64,000 nt of DNA, taken from NCBI RefSeq assembly GCF_000279535.1, contig NZ_ALCH01000001.1, forward strand, positions 124,001 to 188,000, given 5' to 3'. Source of the DNA: Streptococcus infantis SPAR10. Its GTDB lineage: Bacteria; Bacillota; Bacilli; Lactobacillales; Streptococcaceae. Position numbers and translations under genes: made by a program. Shown here piece by piece: positions 34,642-44,698 of this stretch (positions within the stretch are counted from its first letter, which is position 1; each line of letters opens with the position of its first letter). Below the pieces are notes generated by a model. That model saw only the letters and a list, made by a program, of their open reading frames with translations, ran no database searches and had not been told where the DNA came from.

Positions 34642-37191
34642 TTAGCGTTGAGACCTATTCGAAGAAGAGCTGTTATTATTGTTATTATCTTTATCTTTAT
34701 CCTTGTCTTTATCTTTATCCTTGTCTTTATCCTTGTCTTTATCCTTGTCTTTATCTTTATCCTTGTCTTTATCTTTATCCTTGTCTTTATCTTTATCTTT
34801 GTTGTCTTGTTTTATTAAATTTCCAACAATTGTATTCCAAGCATGTCGATAGTCAGCCTCACTACCACCAATTGCAAAGTGGAATGTCGTAGTTGGGGCA
34901 CCAGCTTGGTTGGCCCAGTAACTTGTAACAGTCTCTCCACCAATTTCGTAATCTTTTCCGTTGAGATTAACTCGTCCTGGCTTTTGACCAGTTGATTTAA
35001 GAACTTGAGAAGAAGTTACACTTGAATCAAGGCTGAAACGCTCAGTTCCCCAAGCAGAAGGAGAAGCTTGTTGAATAGCATTTACCAGATTAGCCATGTA
35101 CTTAGCATTACGGAAGTATGCGCCGTTAGCTAGGGGACTATTATCATCGTGACCAACCCAACCACCAAGAGTCAATCGTGGCGTTGAAAGCATGAGCCAC
35201 ATATCACCTTCCTCGTTAGTTGTACCAGTTTTCCCAATCCAATCAGCACCTGCTAGACTGGAATTTATGCTATAAAGATCGCTTTGGAAGCTTGTAGTTA
35301 TCCGGGATGAAAGTACATCTCTCAGTAGACTTTGCATAATGGTTGCAGTAGCTTTAGAGTAGACCTGAACAGGTTCGTCTTTATGCTCATAAATGACCTC
35401 GCCATTGCTTTTTTCGATTTTCGAAATCATGTATTTTTTATGGTAAATTCCATTATTAGCAAGTGTCTGATATCCATTTGTATGTTGAGCTACAGTAACT
35501 TCGATTCCTCCGCCCATAGGAAGGCTTTCAATACCGTATTCTGGAATCTCATAGCCCATTTTTTCCATGTAAGAACGGACATCAACTCCTTTTTCACGGA
35601 GCATACGATAGGTCCAGTAGGCAGGGATGTTCCATGAATAATTGAGGGCTTCCTTAAGGTTTATCATAGCTGTTCCTGGACTGTTGACGTGCATGATAGG
35701 GGTTCCGTTAGCAAAGTTGGTAGGATAGTTTGATAGGATACTAGCACTTCCCATCAATCCTTGGTCAATAGCAATACCATAAGCTAATAGTGGCTTAGTA
35801 GTAGAGGCAGGAGAGCGTTTAGTATCAAAAGCATGATTATTTTGATTGTTTTGGTAATCTCGTCCTCCTACAAATCCTATGATGGCTCCTGTTTTATTAT
35901 CCATTAAGACATTTCCGACTTCAGGTTGACCACTACTATCATTTAAAAGGTAGCCATAATTTGCCACAGCATCTTGCATGGCAGCGTGGATTGTTTTGTC
36001 GATTGTAGTAGTGATACGGTAACCACCATTTTGAATTTCTTTTTCAGCTAATTCACGATAGGATTTTTGGATAGACTCGTTTTTGAGTTCTTGGGCAGAG
36101 ACGTTGTCTTTTTGTACCAAGTAGTCATACATGAGATTAGTTGCTTCATCGAGAGCAGTAAAGTAGAGATAGCCCCTAGAAGTTACGTCTACACTTTCAG
36201 CTGGTAAGAAATCTTGTTTGATGTCGTATGCTTTATAGGTTTCGTAGTCTTCCTGACTGAGGACCCCTGTTCTGTACATATTGTAAAGGACATCTTTTGA
36301 ACGTTTGATACCTAGTTCCATATCCTCTTCGCTCTTCATTTCCCCAGTTGATTCATAAGGTGAGTAGGAGATAGGACTTTGTGGCAATCCTGCTATGAAG
36401 GCTGCTTGAGGAATCGTTAGCTGATTGGCGTCAACCCCGAAAATACCCTTGGCTGCTTGTTGAGCTCCTGCGATGTTTTGACCTTTATTATTACGACCAA
36501 ATGGAGCAACGTTGAGATAAGTTGTCAAGATTTCGTCCTTACTCATTGCTCTCTCCAAGGCCAAGGCATCCACGATTTCAGTAGCTTTACGAGTTAGTGT
36601 AGGAGCATCCCCAACCACTTGCTGCTTGATGAGCTGCTGGGTTAGTGTAGAACCTCCACTAGAAGAACCAAGTCCGATAAAGTTTCCTAAACTAGCACGA
36701 ATAACCGCTTTAGGAACGACTCCATTATGTTCGGCGAAATGTTCATCCTCGGTCGCAACGATAGCTTGCTTGAGATTTTCTGAAATAGCATCTGATGCGA
36801 CAGATGTCCGAAGGAGGTCACTCTCGATAGCGCCAATCATGGAACCGTCAGCATAGTAAATCTCAGAGATGGATGAAATATCGTTCACTTGTTTGACTAA
36901 ATCTTCTGTTTGAGGGACACTTACTTTATCAAACAGGGAAACTGCATAACCGAAAACAACTCCAGTACCTAAAAGTCCACCAAGAAAGGCGATAATGAAT
37001 AGGGTATTAAAGGTTGCCTTAATTCCCAGTAAGATATTGGCAAAGATAGTCCAAATATTCGTTTTGGTTTGCTTTTTCTTTTTAGATTTTTTAGGACTAC
37101 TTTTTCCTAAATGTATATTTTTTAACTTTGTTTTTAGGGACTGAAGGAAAGCCAGTCCTTTTTCTTTAAGTTCTAACAATTTATTCTTCAT
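34642..37191 (-). CDS. pbp1b: Penicillin-binding protein 1b, bifunctional class A
   Basis: An 849-residue class A PBP that polymerises and cross-links peptidoglycan. After a basic cytoplasmic tail (KSKKKKQTK) and one membrane anchor (about 55-80) comes the GT51 glycosyltransferase domain with EDEHF and [10 protein letters not shown], then the transpeptidase with STTK (catalytic Ser), SWN and KTGTT. ATG 37191 is chosen for GAGGAAAG upstream. The unusual part is the C-terminus: 19 Lys-Asp pairs, then five Asn, a Ser run and NRSQR. From memory, the pneumococcal homologue (about 821 aa) ends in an Asn/Ser-rich tail without such a KD stretch. The tail lies outside the membrane. Confidence 0.95.
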   Translation of the reverse strand: MKNKLLELKEKGLAFLQSLKTKLKNIHLGKSSPKKSKKKKQTKTNIWTIFANILLGIKATFNTLFIIAFLGGLLGTGVVFGYAVSLFDKVSVPQTEDLVKQVNDISSISEIYYADGSMIGAIESDLLRTSVASDAISENLKQAIVATEDEHFAEHNGVVPKAVIRASLGNFIGLGSSSGGSTLTQQLIKQQVVGDAPTLTRKATEIVDALALERAMSKDEILTTYLNVAPFGRNNKGQNIAGAQQAAKGIFGVDANQLTIPQAAFIAGLPQSPISYSPYESTGEMKSEEDMELGIKRSKDVLYNMYRTGVLSQEDYETYKAYDIKQDFLPAESVDVTSRGYLYFTALDEATNLMYDYLVQKDNVSAQELKNESIQKSYRELAEKEIQNGGYRITTTIDKTIHAAMQDAVANYGYLLNDSSGQPEVGNVLMDNKTGAIIGFVGGRDYQNNQNNHAFDTKRSPASTTKPLLAYGIAIDQGLMGSASILSNYPTNFANGTPIMHVNSPGTAMINLKEALNYSWNIPAYWTYRMLREKGVDVRSYMEKMGYEIPEYGIESLPMGGGIEVTVAQHTNGYQTLANNGIYHKKYMISKIEKSNGEVIYEHKDEPVQVYSKATATIMQSLLRDVLSSRITTSFQSDLYSINSSLAGADWIGKTGTTNEEGDMWLMLSTPRLTLGGWVGHDDNSPLANGAYFRNAKYMANLVNAIQQASPSAWGTERFSLDSSVTSSQVLKSTGQKPGRVNLNGKDYEIGGETVTSYWANQAGAPTTTFHFAIGGSEADYRHAWNTIVGNLIKQDNKDKDKDKDKDKDKDKDKDKDKDKDKDKDKDKDKDKDKDNNNNNSSSSNRSQR
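34687..34800 (-). repeat. Hexanucleotide repeat encoding (Lys-Asp)19 in PBP1b
   Basis: Nineteen consecutive hexamers (on the plus strand ATCTTT, ATCCTT or GTCTTT), 114 bases in all, with higher-order 12- and 18-base periods. Each unit is in frame, so gain or loss changes only tail length. Confidence 0.95.
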
Positions 37192-37275
37192 TTCTTTCCT
37201 CACTCTTATTTTATTATACCATAAAAGCAATGATTGCAAGAAATTAGTCATGGACGAGATTTAGAGGGAGTTAGG

Positions 37276-37312
37276 CAACAAAAAAACCAGGTAAATTCAA
37301 CCTGGTTTTAAG
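37276..37312 (-). terminator. Terminator of the gpsA-galU operon
   Basis: On the minus strand AAAACCAGGTT pairs with ACCTGGTTTT, followed by T residues. Confidence 0.88.
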
Positions 37313-37318
37313 AGTTTG

Positions 37319-38215
37319 TTATTCACCTGAAAGTTCTTTTCCAAGATCAATTAAGTAGTCTTTCAAGTGGTCTTTAACTTGAGGATGTTTGAGGGCGTAT
37401 TCGATGGAAGTCTTCATGAATCCAAACTTATCTCCAACGTCATAACGTGAACCTTTAAATTCACGGGCGAATACACGTTGAGTTTTGTTGAGGGTATCAA
37501 TAGCGTCTGTTAGCTGGATTTCATTTCCGGCACCAGGTTTTTGATTTTCAAGAATACCGAAAATCTCTGGTGTGAGAAGGTAACGACCGATGATGGCTAA
37601 ATCACTAGGAGCATCCTCAGGTGCTGGTTTTTCAACGAAGGTTTCAACACTGTAAAGTCCGTCTTTTCCTTCTCCTTGAGGAGCAATGACACCATAAGCA
37701 GAGACTTCTTCGTGTGGTACAGGCATTACAGCGATGGTAGAAGCGTGAGTCTCTTCGTAATCATTCATAAGTTGCTTGGTCAATGGGACAGCATTGTCAT
37801 CAGTGATATCCATGAGGTCGTCTCCAAGCATGACCACAAACGGTTCATTTCCAACGAAAGCTTTGGCTTGTAAAACGGCATCTCCGAGACCACGTGGGTG
37901 GGTTTGACGAATGAAGTGAAGACGCATACCAGTTGTTTCATCAACTAATTTCAAAAGATCAGTTTTTCCTTTTTCCTTAAGGTTGAATTCCAACTCAAAG
38001 TTTGAGTCAAAATGATCTTCGATGGAGCGTTTTGACTTCCCTGTTACAACAAGAATATCCTCAATTCCAGACTTGAGAGCTTCTTCAACGATAAACTGGA
38101 TGGTTGGTTTATCCACGATTGGCAACATTTCTTTGGCCAAGGCTTTGGTTGCGGGTAGGAAACGAGTTCCAAGTCCTGCAGCAGGGATAACGGCTTTTCT
38201 AACTTTTTGCTTCAT
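37319..38215 (-). CDS. galU: UTP-glucose-1-phosphate uridylyltransferase
   Basis: A 298-residue nucleotidyltransferase making UDP-glucose, the precursor of capsule, teichoic acid and glycolipid sugars. The signature [19 protein letters not shown] is at residues 12-30 and the metal-binding GDDLMD near residue 130. It is 21 bases downstream of gpsA, the usual streptococcal pairing, and both end at one terminator. Length is normal. Confidence 0.95.
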   Translation of the reverse strand: MKQKVRKAVIPAAGLGTRFLPATKALAKEMLPIVDKPTIQFIVEEALKSGIEDILVVTGKSKRSIEDHFDSNFELEFNLKEKGKTDLLKLVDETTGMRLHFIRQTHPRGLGDAVLQAKAFVGNEPFVVMLGDDLMDITDDNAVPLTKQLMNDYEETHASTIAVMPVPHEEVSAYGVIAPQGEGKDGLYSVETFVEKPAPEDAPSDLAIIGRYLLTPEIFGILENQKPGAGNEIQLTDAIDTLNKTQRVFAREFKGSRYDVGDKFGFMKTSIEYALKHPQVKDHLKDYLIDLGKELSGE

Positions 38216-38236
38216 GAGCTTCCTTCCTAACGGTGA

Positions 38237-39253
38237 TTATGACCACTCGTTTTCCGATTTGAACTCAGTGCTCATAAGTTCAGCAACGGCATCCTTAATA
38301 TTAACATTTTCATAAATAACTTGATAAATAGCTTGGGTGATAGGCATGTAAACGTCAAGTTCTTGTGCCAACTCGTAAGCAGCTTTGGTTGTTGAAATTC
38401 CTTCGATGACCATTCCCATATTGGCTTCGATATCTGCCAAGGCTTCGCCACGTCCAAGAGCATCACCTGCTCGCCAGTTACGTGAGTGGACAGAAGTTCC
38501 TGTAACAATCAAATCCCCAACTCCTGAGAGACCGCTATAAGTCAGTGGATTTGCTCCAAGTTGAACACCTAGACGTGTAATTTCTGCAAGACCGCGCGTG
38601 ATAATAGCAGCTTTAGCATTGTCTCCAAATCCAAGACCGTGGAGAGCCCCTGCCCCAACAGCGATGATATTTTTTAGAGCTCCAGCTGTTTCAACTCCAA
38701 TAACATCCGTATTTGTATATAGACGGAAGTAGTTGTTGCTAAAGAGTGATTGAACATACTGTGCTGTTTGCAGATTTTTTGAAGCTGCTGTAATCAAGGT
38801 AATGTCACGGACAATGGTTTCCTCAGCATGGCTAGGTCCAGAGACGACGACAATATCACTTCTTAATTCAGCAGGAATTTCTTCTTCCAAAACAGTAGAG
38901 AGACGTTTGTGGCTATCTGGTTCAAGCCCTTTGGAGGCATGCATAACAACCACTTTATGATCAAGAACTGCAGCGACTTGCTGAGCTACCAATCTGGTTA
39001 CCTTGGTTGGTACCACAAACAAGACAGCATCAACACCCTTCAAGGTTTCTGCCAAATCATGATAGGCAACAATTTTTTCGTCTAATACAGCTTCTTTAAA
39101 ATAACGTTTGTTAGTATGTTGTGTATTGATTTCATCAATTTGATCAGGAATATTTCCCCAGATACGTACTTGGTGTCCGTTGTCATTGAGGACTTGTGAC
39201 AAGGCAGTACCCCAAGAACCAGGACCTAAGACAGCGATAGTTTGTTTGTTCAT
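38237..39253 (-). CDS. gpsA: Glycerol-3-phosphate dehydrogenase [NAD(P)+]
   Basis: A 338-residue enzyme reducing dihydroxyacetone phosphate to sn-glycerol-3-phosphate for phospholipids. The nucleotide-binding loop [13 protein letters not shown] is at the N-terminus and the conserved [19 protein letters not shown]-type region lies near residue 190. The ATG at 39253 ([10 protein letters not shown]) is chosen for AAGGAGG upstream; 14 frame-open codons before it are not needed. It heads gpsA-galU. Confidence 0.95.
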   Translation of the reverse strand: MNKQTIAVLGPGSWGTALSQVLNDNGHQVRIWGNIPDQIDEINTQHTNKRYFKEAVLDEKIVAYHDLAETLKGVDAVLFVVPTKVTRLVAQQVAAVLDHKVVVMHASKGLEPDSHKRLSTVLEEEIPAELRSDIVVVSGPSHAEETIVRDITLITAASKNLQTAQYVQSLFSNNYFRLYTNTDVIGVETAGALKNIIAVGAGALHGLGFGDNAKAAIITRGLAEITRLGVQLGANPLTYSGLSGVGDLIVTGTSVHSRNWRAGDALGRGEALADIEANMGMVIEGISTTKAAYELAQELDVYMPITQAIYQVIYENVNIKDAVAELMSTEFKSENEWS

Positions 39254-39357
39254 ATTTTCCTCCTTCTGAGAAAGCACTTTCCTATATTCTACCATAAAAA
39301 GGACTAACTTGCATTAATATTATTTATTAAGAATTAACTTATAGAGAGTATAAATAA

Positions 39358-39391
39358 AAAACAGCCAATAAGAAATTTGACTGTTTTTAGG
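39358..39391 (-). terminator. Terminator of the AfuABC-like transporter operon
   Basis: On the minus strand AAAACAGTCAA pairs with TTGGCTGTTTT (one G-T pair), followed by T residues. Confidence 0.82.
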
Positions 39392-39398
39392 AGAAAAA

Positions 39399-41057
39399 CT
39401 AGAGTGTAATACTATTGTTTTTAGAAATTTTCATAAATAGTAACAATGAAGTAACTGTCAAGACAGTGAGGATAGTTGACAAAGCAGCTGCCACGCCATA
39501 ATTTCCACGAAGTACTTCAGTGTAGATTGCTACGGTCATTGTTCTAGTTTTAACATTGTATAAGAGAATCGAAGTAGAAAGTTCTGAAATCATTGTTACC
39601 CATGATAGGATTGCTCCTGAAATGATACCTGAAAGCATCATTGGGGTTGTGATTTTAGTAAAGGTATTGAGACGGCTACTTCCCAAGCTTTCGGCAGCTT
39701 CTTCGATACTAGGAGCAATTTGTTGCAAACTAGCAACTGAAGAGCGAATAGTATAAGGAAGTCTTCTGACAGATAAGGACATAATCAAGATGAAAGCTGT
39801 TCCTGTAATCATAAGGAAGCCACTTCCGAAGATACCTGTATTGAATGAAGAAATAAAGGCAATACCGAGAACTGTTCCTGGTACAATATAAGGCACCATA
39901 CTAAGACTATCGATTAGATTCGTAAATAGGTTGCGCTTACGAACTGCAAGGTATGAGATGAAGGTCGCAAAGACAACAACAAGAACCAAGGCAAGTAGAG
40001 GGATTCGAATGGTATTGAAAATAGCAGACCCCATACGGTTAAAGGCTGTCTTATAACTATTTAATGAGTATCCTTTAACAAATACCATACCGGATGTCTT
40101 AAGGAATGATGTATAAATCAAGTAAACTTGAGGTAATACAGAGAATAAGATAATGCCATAAACAGTCACATAAATAGCAGCCATCTTTCCTTTTGTCGTT
40201 TTCTTAGGTTCGATTGGATGAAGCGAGTTCATACTGAAGCTATAACGATTTGAAATGTACTTTTGGATGAGGAAGATAGCCAGTGCAATTGTAATAGCCA
40301 TGATTGCTAAGGCAGATGCGAATGCTGAGTTGCCTCCAACTTCACTAATGAACTGTGTGTAGATTAACACTGGGAAGGTACGGTATCCCTCTCCAATCAA
40401 CATTGGAGTACCAAAGTCAGAGAAAGCTCTCATAAATACCAGTAGGGCTGCTGCTAATAAAGTTGGGACCAAAAGAGGTAAAATGACTTTTACAATACGT
40501 TTAAATCCAAAAGATCCCATGCTTTCCGCAGCTTCCAAGAGGGAATTGTCAATACTCTTCATAGTTCCAGCTACATAAAGGAAGACGAGAGGGAAAAGTT
40601 GGAGTGTAAAGACAAGTACAATACCTTTAAAGCCGTAGATATCAAATCCTGGCAAATGTAGTGTGTTGGTTAGAAATTTTGTGATAACTCCGTTTCTACC
40701 AAGAAGTAGAATCCAAGAATAGGCACCTACAAAGGGAGCTGACATGGATGCGATGATAATCAAAATTTGTAAAAATTTCTTTCCCTTGAAGTCATACATT
40801 GAAAAAAGATAAGCTAGCAAGGTACCAACAACGACAGAAGTGATTGTGGCAGTTACAGAAACCTTAAAACTATTAATGAGTGTCTCAGAATAATAAGATT
40901 TGCTAAAGAATGTTACAAAATTTTCTAAAGAGAAACTACCTTCATGTATCAACGCTTGTTTTAATACAGTCACGATTGGGTAGACTAAGAAAACTAAGTA
41001 TGTAAGAAAAATGAAGAAGGAAGATGCAGTCCAGATATTAAGTTTTTTACGCTCCAT
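39399..41057 (-). CDS. ABC transporter permease, fused double domain (AfuB/FbpB-like)
   Basis: A 552-residue permease with two fused six-helix halves, each with an EAA loop (EAAESMGSFGFKRIVKVILP near 180 and EAAESLGSSRLNTFTKITTP near 455). This fused layout is typical of the FbpB/AfuB/ThiP group. Such systems are often annotated as ferric iron importers, but AfuABC was shown to import sugar phosphates, and relatives carry phosphonates or thiamine. The cre site and YesMN-like regulators here lean toward a carbon compound. It overlaps the ATPase gene. Confidence 0.88.
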   Translation of the reverse strand: MERKKLNIWTASSFFIFLTYLVFLVYPIVTVLKQALIHEGSFSLENFVTFFSKSYYSETLINSFKVSVTATITSVVVGTLLAYLFSMYDFKGKKFLQILIIIASMSAPFVGAYSWILLLGRNGVITKFLTNTLHLPGFDIYGFKGIVLVFTLQLFPLVFLYVAGTMKSIDNSLLEAAESMGSFGFKRIVKVILPLLVPTLLAAALLVFMRAFSDFGTPMLIGEGYRTFPVLIYTQFISEVGGNSAFASALAIMAITIALAIFLIQKYISNRYSFSMNSLHPIEPKKTTKGKMAAIYVTVYGIILFSVLPQVYLIYTSFLKTSGMVFVKGYSLNSYKTAFNRMGSAIFNTIRIPLLALVLVVVFATFISYLAVRKRNLFTNLIDSLSMVPYIVPGTVLGIAFISSFNTGIFGSGFLMITGTAFILIMSLSVRRLPYTIRSSVASLQQIAPSIEEAAESLGSSRLNTFTKITTPMMLSGIISGAILSWVTMISELSTSILLYNVKTRTMTVAIYTEVLRGNYGVAAALSTILTVLTVTSLLLFMKISKNNSITL

Positions 41058-42138
41058 GGCTGACTCCTTTTATGAGATTCCGAGAACCATCTTCAGAGAA
41101 GACATTGAGTTTCTGAGTATTGATACGTAAACGAACATGATTTCCTTTTTCTAAATCTTCTTCGAATGTAGATTCTTCACTCACTTGAAGTTTTGGAGCA
41201 AATCCTGTTTCAATGAAGTATTCAGTATTCAAGCCAAGGTAAACGCTGTCGGTAATTGTTCCATCGATTGTGCCATTTTCATCACGGATAAATTCTTCAG
41301 GACGAATGCTGACACGAATATTTTGTTCTTCAACTTGGTCAAGATCTGGCATACGAAGAGAGTAGCCGTCTTCGAATACGATGTAAGCTCCATCAGCTTG
41401 CTTTTCTAAACGAGCAGGGATTATGTTTGTTCTACCGATAAAGGTTGCGACAAATTCGTTCTCGGGCTTGTGGTATAGCTCTTTTGGACGACCAATTTGT
41501 TGAATAACACCATCTTTCATAACCGCGATTTGGTCAGAAATGGCCATAGCTTCTTCTTGGTCGTGAGTTACATAGACAGTTGTAATGCCAACTTCGTGTT
41601 GGATTTCGCGAATGGCTTGACGCATATCTAGACGAAGTTTGGCATCTAGGTTACTGAGGGGCTCATCCATGAGGAGAACGCTTGGATTAACAGCTAAGGC
41701 ACGTGCTAGAGCAACACGTTGTTGTTGACCACCACTAAGTTTATCTGGTTTACGATCAGCGTACTGGGCAATCTGCATCAACTCAAGGTATTTATTTGTT
41801 TGTTTGATGAGTTCCTCTTTCGGAACTTTCTTTTGCTTGAGTCCGAATGCTACGTTATCACGCACTGTCAAATGTGGGAAAATCGCATAGTTTTGGAAAA
41901 CCATCCCAATATTTCGTTTGCTAGGTTCCATGTTATTAATTTTGGTATCATCGAAGTAAAATTCTCCTCCTTCGATACTGTTGAATCCAGCAATCATACG
42001 AAGCAAAGTTGTTTTTCCGCATCCTGAAGGCCCAAGGAGAGTGAAAAGGCTCCCCTTAGGAATTGTAACATTTAAATTTTCGATAACGGGTACATCATTG
42101 TAAATTTTCTTAGCATTAATAATTTTAATCTCGCTCAT
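41047..42138 (-). CDS. ABC transporter ATP-binding protein (AfuC/FbpC/PotA-like)
   Basis: A 363-residue importer ATPase. Walker A is GPSGCGKTT, the signature LSGGQQQRVALARAL, Walker B LLMDEPLSNLD and the H-loop VTHDQEEA. The C-terminal 120 residues form a TOBE-type regulatory domain. The ATG at 42138 (MSEIKIINA) is preferred because AGGGG precedes it. It overlaps the permease gene by 11 bases and follows the first binding-protein gene, so the operon order is binding protein, ATPase, permease. Confidence 0.92.
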   Translation of the reverse strand: MSEIKIINAKKIYNDVPVIENLNVTIPKGSLFTLLGPSGCGKTTLLRMIAGFNSIEGGEFYFDDTKINNMEPSKRNIGMVFQNYAIFPHLTVRDNVAFGLKQKKVPKEELIKQTNKYLELMQIAQYADRKPDKLSGGQQQRVALARALAVNPSVLLMDEPLSNLDAKLRLDMRQAIREIQHEVGITTVYVTHDQEEAMAISDQIAVMKDGVIQQIGRPKELYHKPENEFVATFIGRTNIIPARLEKQADGAYIVFEDGYSLRMPDLDQVEEQNIRVSIRPEEFIRDENGTIDGTITDSVYLGLNTEYFIETGFAPKLQVSEESTFEEDLEKGNHVRLRINTQKLNVFSEDGSRNLIKGVSHGA

Positions 42139-42150
42139 GGTCAACCCCTA

Positions 42151-43197
42151 TTATTGTTTAGATTGGATATCTGTAAAGATTTCGTTGTATTTCTTAACAA
42201 TGTCTGATTTGTTTTTGATGACATAGTCATAGTCTTCAGTTAGTGTTTTAATTTGTTCGATTGGTTTCATATTTTCGCTAGTTTTAGCATTTTTACGAAC
42301 TGGACGATTAGTAGTTGTTGTACCAAGGGTGTCTTGGACTTCTTGTGAAATGATGAAATCGATAAATTTCTTAGCGTTTTCTTTATTTTTTGCGTTTTTG
42401 ATAATAGCAGCACTTGCTGGTAAGAAAACAGTTCCTTCTTTTGGATAAACAACTTTAATGTTAGCACCGTCATTTAGAAGTTTAACTGCAGGATCTTCAT
42501 ATGAAAGACCAACAGCCATTTCTCCATCTGCCACTGCCTTATAAACACCAGATGAACTTGAACCGATTTTACCATCAATTAAAGTAAAGAGATCTTTGAC
42601 ATAAGTCCAAGCCTTTTCATCTGTATAGCCACCCTCAGCTTGTAGCATGTTTGTTAGTTGAGCAAAGGCACTAGAAGAGTTAGCAGGGTCAGCTGTTGCA
42701 ATTTTTCCTTTGAGCTCTGGTTTGATAAGATCGCTATATCCTTCGATATTCATACCCTTAGTTAAGTCAGGATTTACAATCAATACACTACCATCCAATG
42801 TATAAGGAGTTGAGTAACCAGTTGTATTTTGATATTCTTTGATGACATTTTCATTTTCAGGAGAAACATAGTTTTCAAAAAGCTCCCCATGAGTAGCATA
42901 TTGAGTATAAGAACCACCAAAGATGACATCTGCAACAGGTGCTTCTTTTTCAGATTCCAATTTTTTAAAGAGTTCACCAGTTCCTGCTTGAATGAGTTCA
43001 ACTTTAATGCCATATTTTTCTTCAAAGGCAGGGATTGTTGCACCAATTAGTCCTTCTGAGTTTGGCGAATAGACTACAAGAGTATCGCTACCTCCGTTTT
43101 CAGTAGCTTTATCTCCTGAAGCGTCATCAGAAGAACAGGCAGTCAGCCCCAAAATAGCAAGTCCACAAGCAGCAAAATACATCCATTTCTTTTTCAT
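42151..43197 (-). CDS. Substrate-binding lipoprotein 1 of AfuABC-like transporter
   Basis: A 348-residue extracellular binding lipoprotein. The signal peptide (MKKKWMYFAACGLAILGL) ends in the lipobox LTAC, with lipidation at Cys21. The periplasmic-binding fold of the AfuA/FbpA group follows (LVVYSPN, PAFEEKYGIKVELIQAGTGE, ATADPANSSSAFAQL). The start at 43197 is chosen for GGAGG upstream. It is about 70 percent identical by eye to the protein encoded just upstream, so a duplicated receptor serves one permease. A cre-like site precedes it. Confidence 0.9.
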   Translation of the reverse strand: MKKKWMYFAACGLAILGLTACSSDDASGDKATENGGSDTLVVYSPNSEGLIGATIPAFEEKYGIKVELIQAGTGELFKKLESEKEAPVADVIFGGSYTQYATHGELFENYVSPENENVIKEYQNTTGYSTPYTLDGSVLIVNPDLTKGMNIEGYSDLIKPELKGKIATADPANSSSAFAQLTNMLQAEGGYTDEKAWTYVKDLFTLIDGKIGSSSSGVYKAVADGEMAVGLSYEDPAVKLLNDGANIKVVYPKEGTVFLPASAAIIKNAKNKENAKKFIDFIISQEVQDTLGTTTTNRPVRKNAKTSENMKPIEQIKTLTEDYDYVIKNKSDIVKKYNEIFTDIQSKQ

Positions 43198-43227
43198 GAT
43201 GGATACCTCCAAAGTTTTGATAATACT

Positions 43228-43256
43228 ATTGTAAAAAAATGTAAGCGTTTTTAAAA
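43228..43256 (-). promoter_or_regulatory. Candidate promoter with cre-like site before binding protein 1
   Basis: On the minus strand TAAAAACGCTTACA (43253-43240) matches the CcpA cre consensus TGWAANCGNTNWCA at all but one position. A possible -10, TACAAT (43233-43228), follows. The -35 is poor. This would put the transporter under carbon catabolite control. Confidence 0.5.
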
Positions 43257-43358
43257 CTCAGAATTCTATCCTAATAGGGTAAAATTCTCTACAAAAACGG
43301 AAGTAATCTTTTTGATTTTATAGCAGGGTTTGGCAGTTAATAACTGGTAAGTCAAATT

Positions 43359-44399
43359 TTATTTTTTAGATTGGATATCTGTAAAAATGTCATTGTACTT
43401 TTTAAGAATAGCGGATTTGTTTTTAATGACATAATCGGAATCTTCAGTGGCAATATTGATTTCTGTCATAGCCTTCATATTTTTATTGGTTCTAGCATTT
43501 TTACGAATGGGTCTGATGGTTGTTTCAGTTCCTAGCTTATCTTGGATTTCTTGAGAAAGGAGGAAATCGATAAATTTCTTAGCGTTTTCCATATGTTTGG
43601 CGTTTTTGACGATAGCCGCGTTACCAGGTAAAAAGACGGTTCCTTCTTTTGGATAAATGACTTTTACATCAGCCCCATCATTTAAGAGTTTTAAGGCAGG
43701 ATCTTCATAGGTGAGTCCTACAGCCATTTCTCCATCGGCGACAGCTTTGTAAACATTCGAAGAGCTAGATGCAATTTTTCCATCTACTAGGGTAAATAGA
43801 TTTTTCACATAGGTCCAAGCTTGTTCATTTTCGTATCCACCTTGGTCTACAAGCATGTTTGTTAGTTGTGCAAAGGCGCTAGAAGCATTACTTGGATCAG
43901 CAGTAGCGATTTTTCCTTTTAATTTAGGATTGAGTAGATCATTGTAGCCTTCAATTTTAATACCTTTTGTAAGAGATGAATTGGCAATGATGACACTGAC
44001 ATCAAGTGTATAAGGAGTGTAGAATCCAGTTTCATTTTGATATTCAGGGATTATCTGGTCGTTCTCTTGAGAAATATAAGGTTCAAAAAGATTTTCGTTA
44101 GAAGAGAAGAGGGCGTAGGAGCCTCCGAAAATGACATCCGCTACAGGAGCTTCTTTTTCTGACTCAGCTTTTTTAAACAATTCACCAGTGCTGGCTTGTA
44201 CTAAGTCAACCTTAATACCATATTTTTCTTCGAAGGCTGGGATTATTTCTTCGATAAGGTCTTCAGGGTTAGGCGAGTAGACAACCAAAGTGTTATCTGA
44301 ATCTTTTTCAGCGCTAGTTTCCGCTTCTGTTGTTGAAGAACATCCTGATAAAGTAAGAAATATCCATCCACAAGAGAGAAAGAATAGTATTTTTTTCAT
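43359..44399 (-). CDS. Substrate-binding lipoprotein 2, paralogue
   Basis: A 346-residue paralogue of the preceding binding protein. Lipobox LSGC gives lipidation at Cys20. It keeps the same core (LVVYSPN, IPAFEEKYGIKVDLVQ, ATADPSNASSAFAQL, GTVFLPGNAAI) but differs in the ligand-near segment SYALFSSNENLFEPYIS against SYTQYATHGELFENYVS. AAGGAAAT precedes the ATG. It lies between the shared transporter genes and the two-component system. It may be the sensor-side receptor or a second-substrate receptor; this is inference. Confidence 0.88.
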   Translation of the reverse strand: MKKILFFLSCGWIFLTLSGCSSTTEAETSAEKDSDNTLVVYSPNPEDLIEEIIPAFEEKYGIKVDLVQASTGELFKKAESEKEAPVADVIFGGSYALFSSNENLFEPYISQENDQIIPEYQNETGFYTPYTLDVSVIIANSSLTKGIKIEGYNDLLNPKLKGKIATADPSNASSAFAQLTNMLVDQGGYENEQAWTYVKNLFTLVDGKIASSSSNVYKAVADGEMAVGLTYEDPALKLLNDGADVKVIYPKEGTVFLPGNAAIVKNAKHMENAKKFIDFLLSQEIQDKLGTETTIRPIRKNARTNKNMKAMTEINIATEDSDYVIKNKSAILKKYNDIFTDIQSKK

Positions 44400-44564
44400 A
44401 AGTATTTCCTTTTTTACGAACGTTTTTACTCTACGACTTGCTTAATGTTTATAATTTGCAGAGTTCTACAGGATATAATAAAAACCTTAAAGAAATCTAA
44501 AACGGGGAATAGGAAATGGGTATCTCGCGCAAGGATGGGGAAACTGTAACTGGGATTTCGATGG

Positions 44565-44656
44565 TAATCCTCTTCAAAGCACGTCATTTTATCTGTGATC
44601 TCAAAGCTATGATTTGAGCAGCTTGTAGCGAGTTTCCTAGTTTGTTCTAGTATAAG
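44565..44656 (-). repeat. Degenerate BOX element (boxA-boxC)
   Basis: The segment contains boxA-like CCTCTTCAAAGCACGTCA and boxC-like pieces (TGATTTGAGCAGCTTGTAGC, then GAGTTTCCTAGTTTG), in the order boxA-boxC without boxB. BOX elements are dispersed repeats of pneumococci and close relatives. The rest of the 300-base gap (44400-44564) shows no gene; it should hold the promoter of binding protein 2. Confidence 0.75.
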
Positions 44657-44663
44657 TACAAAA

Positions 44664-44696
44664 TAAAAAGATTGCCTGATTTGAGCAATCCTTTTA
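44664..44696 (-). terminator. Terminator of the two-component system genes
   Basis: On the minus strand GGATTGC pairs with GCAATC across an eight- to nine-base loop, followed by T residues, just after the response regulator stop. Confidence 0.75.
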
Positions 44697-44698
44697 CA

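Noticed and set aside
34585-34818. Plus-strand open frame rich in Ile, Phe and Val across the KD repeat
   Set aside because: It is the mirror of the hexanucleotide repeat in PBP1b; no ribosome site and composition entirely set by the repeat.
39399-44399. Firm assignment as a ferric iron importer
   Set aside because: The fused permease and binding-protein family also includes sugar-phosphate, phosphonate and thiamine transporters, and the regulatory context suggests carbon control.
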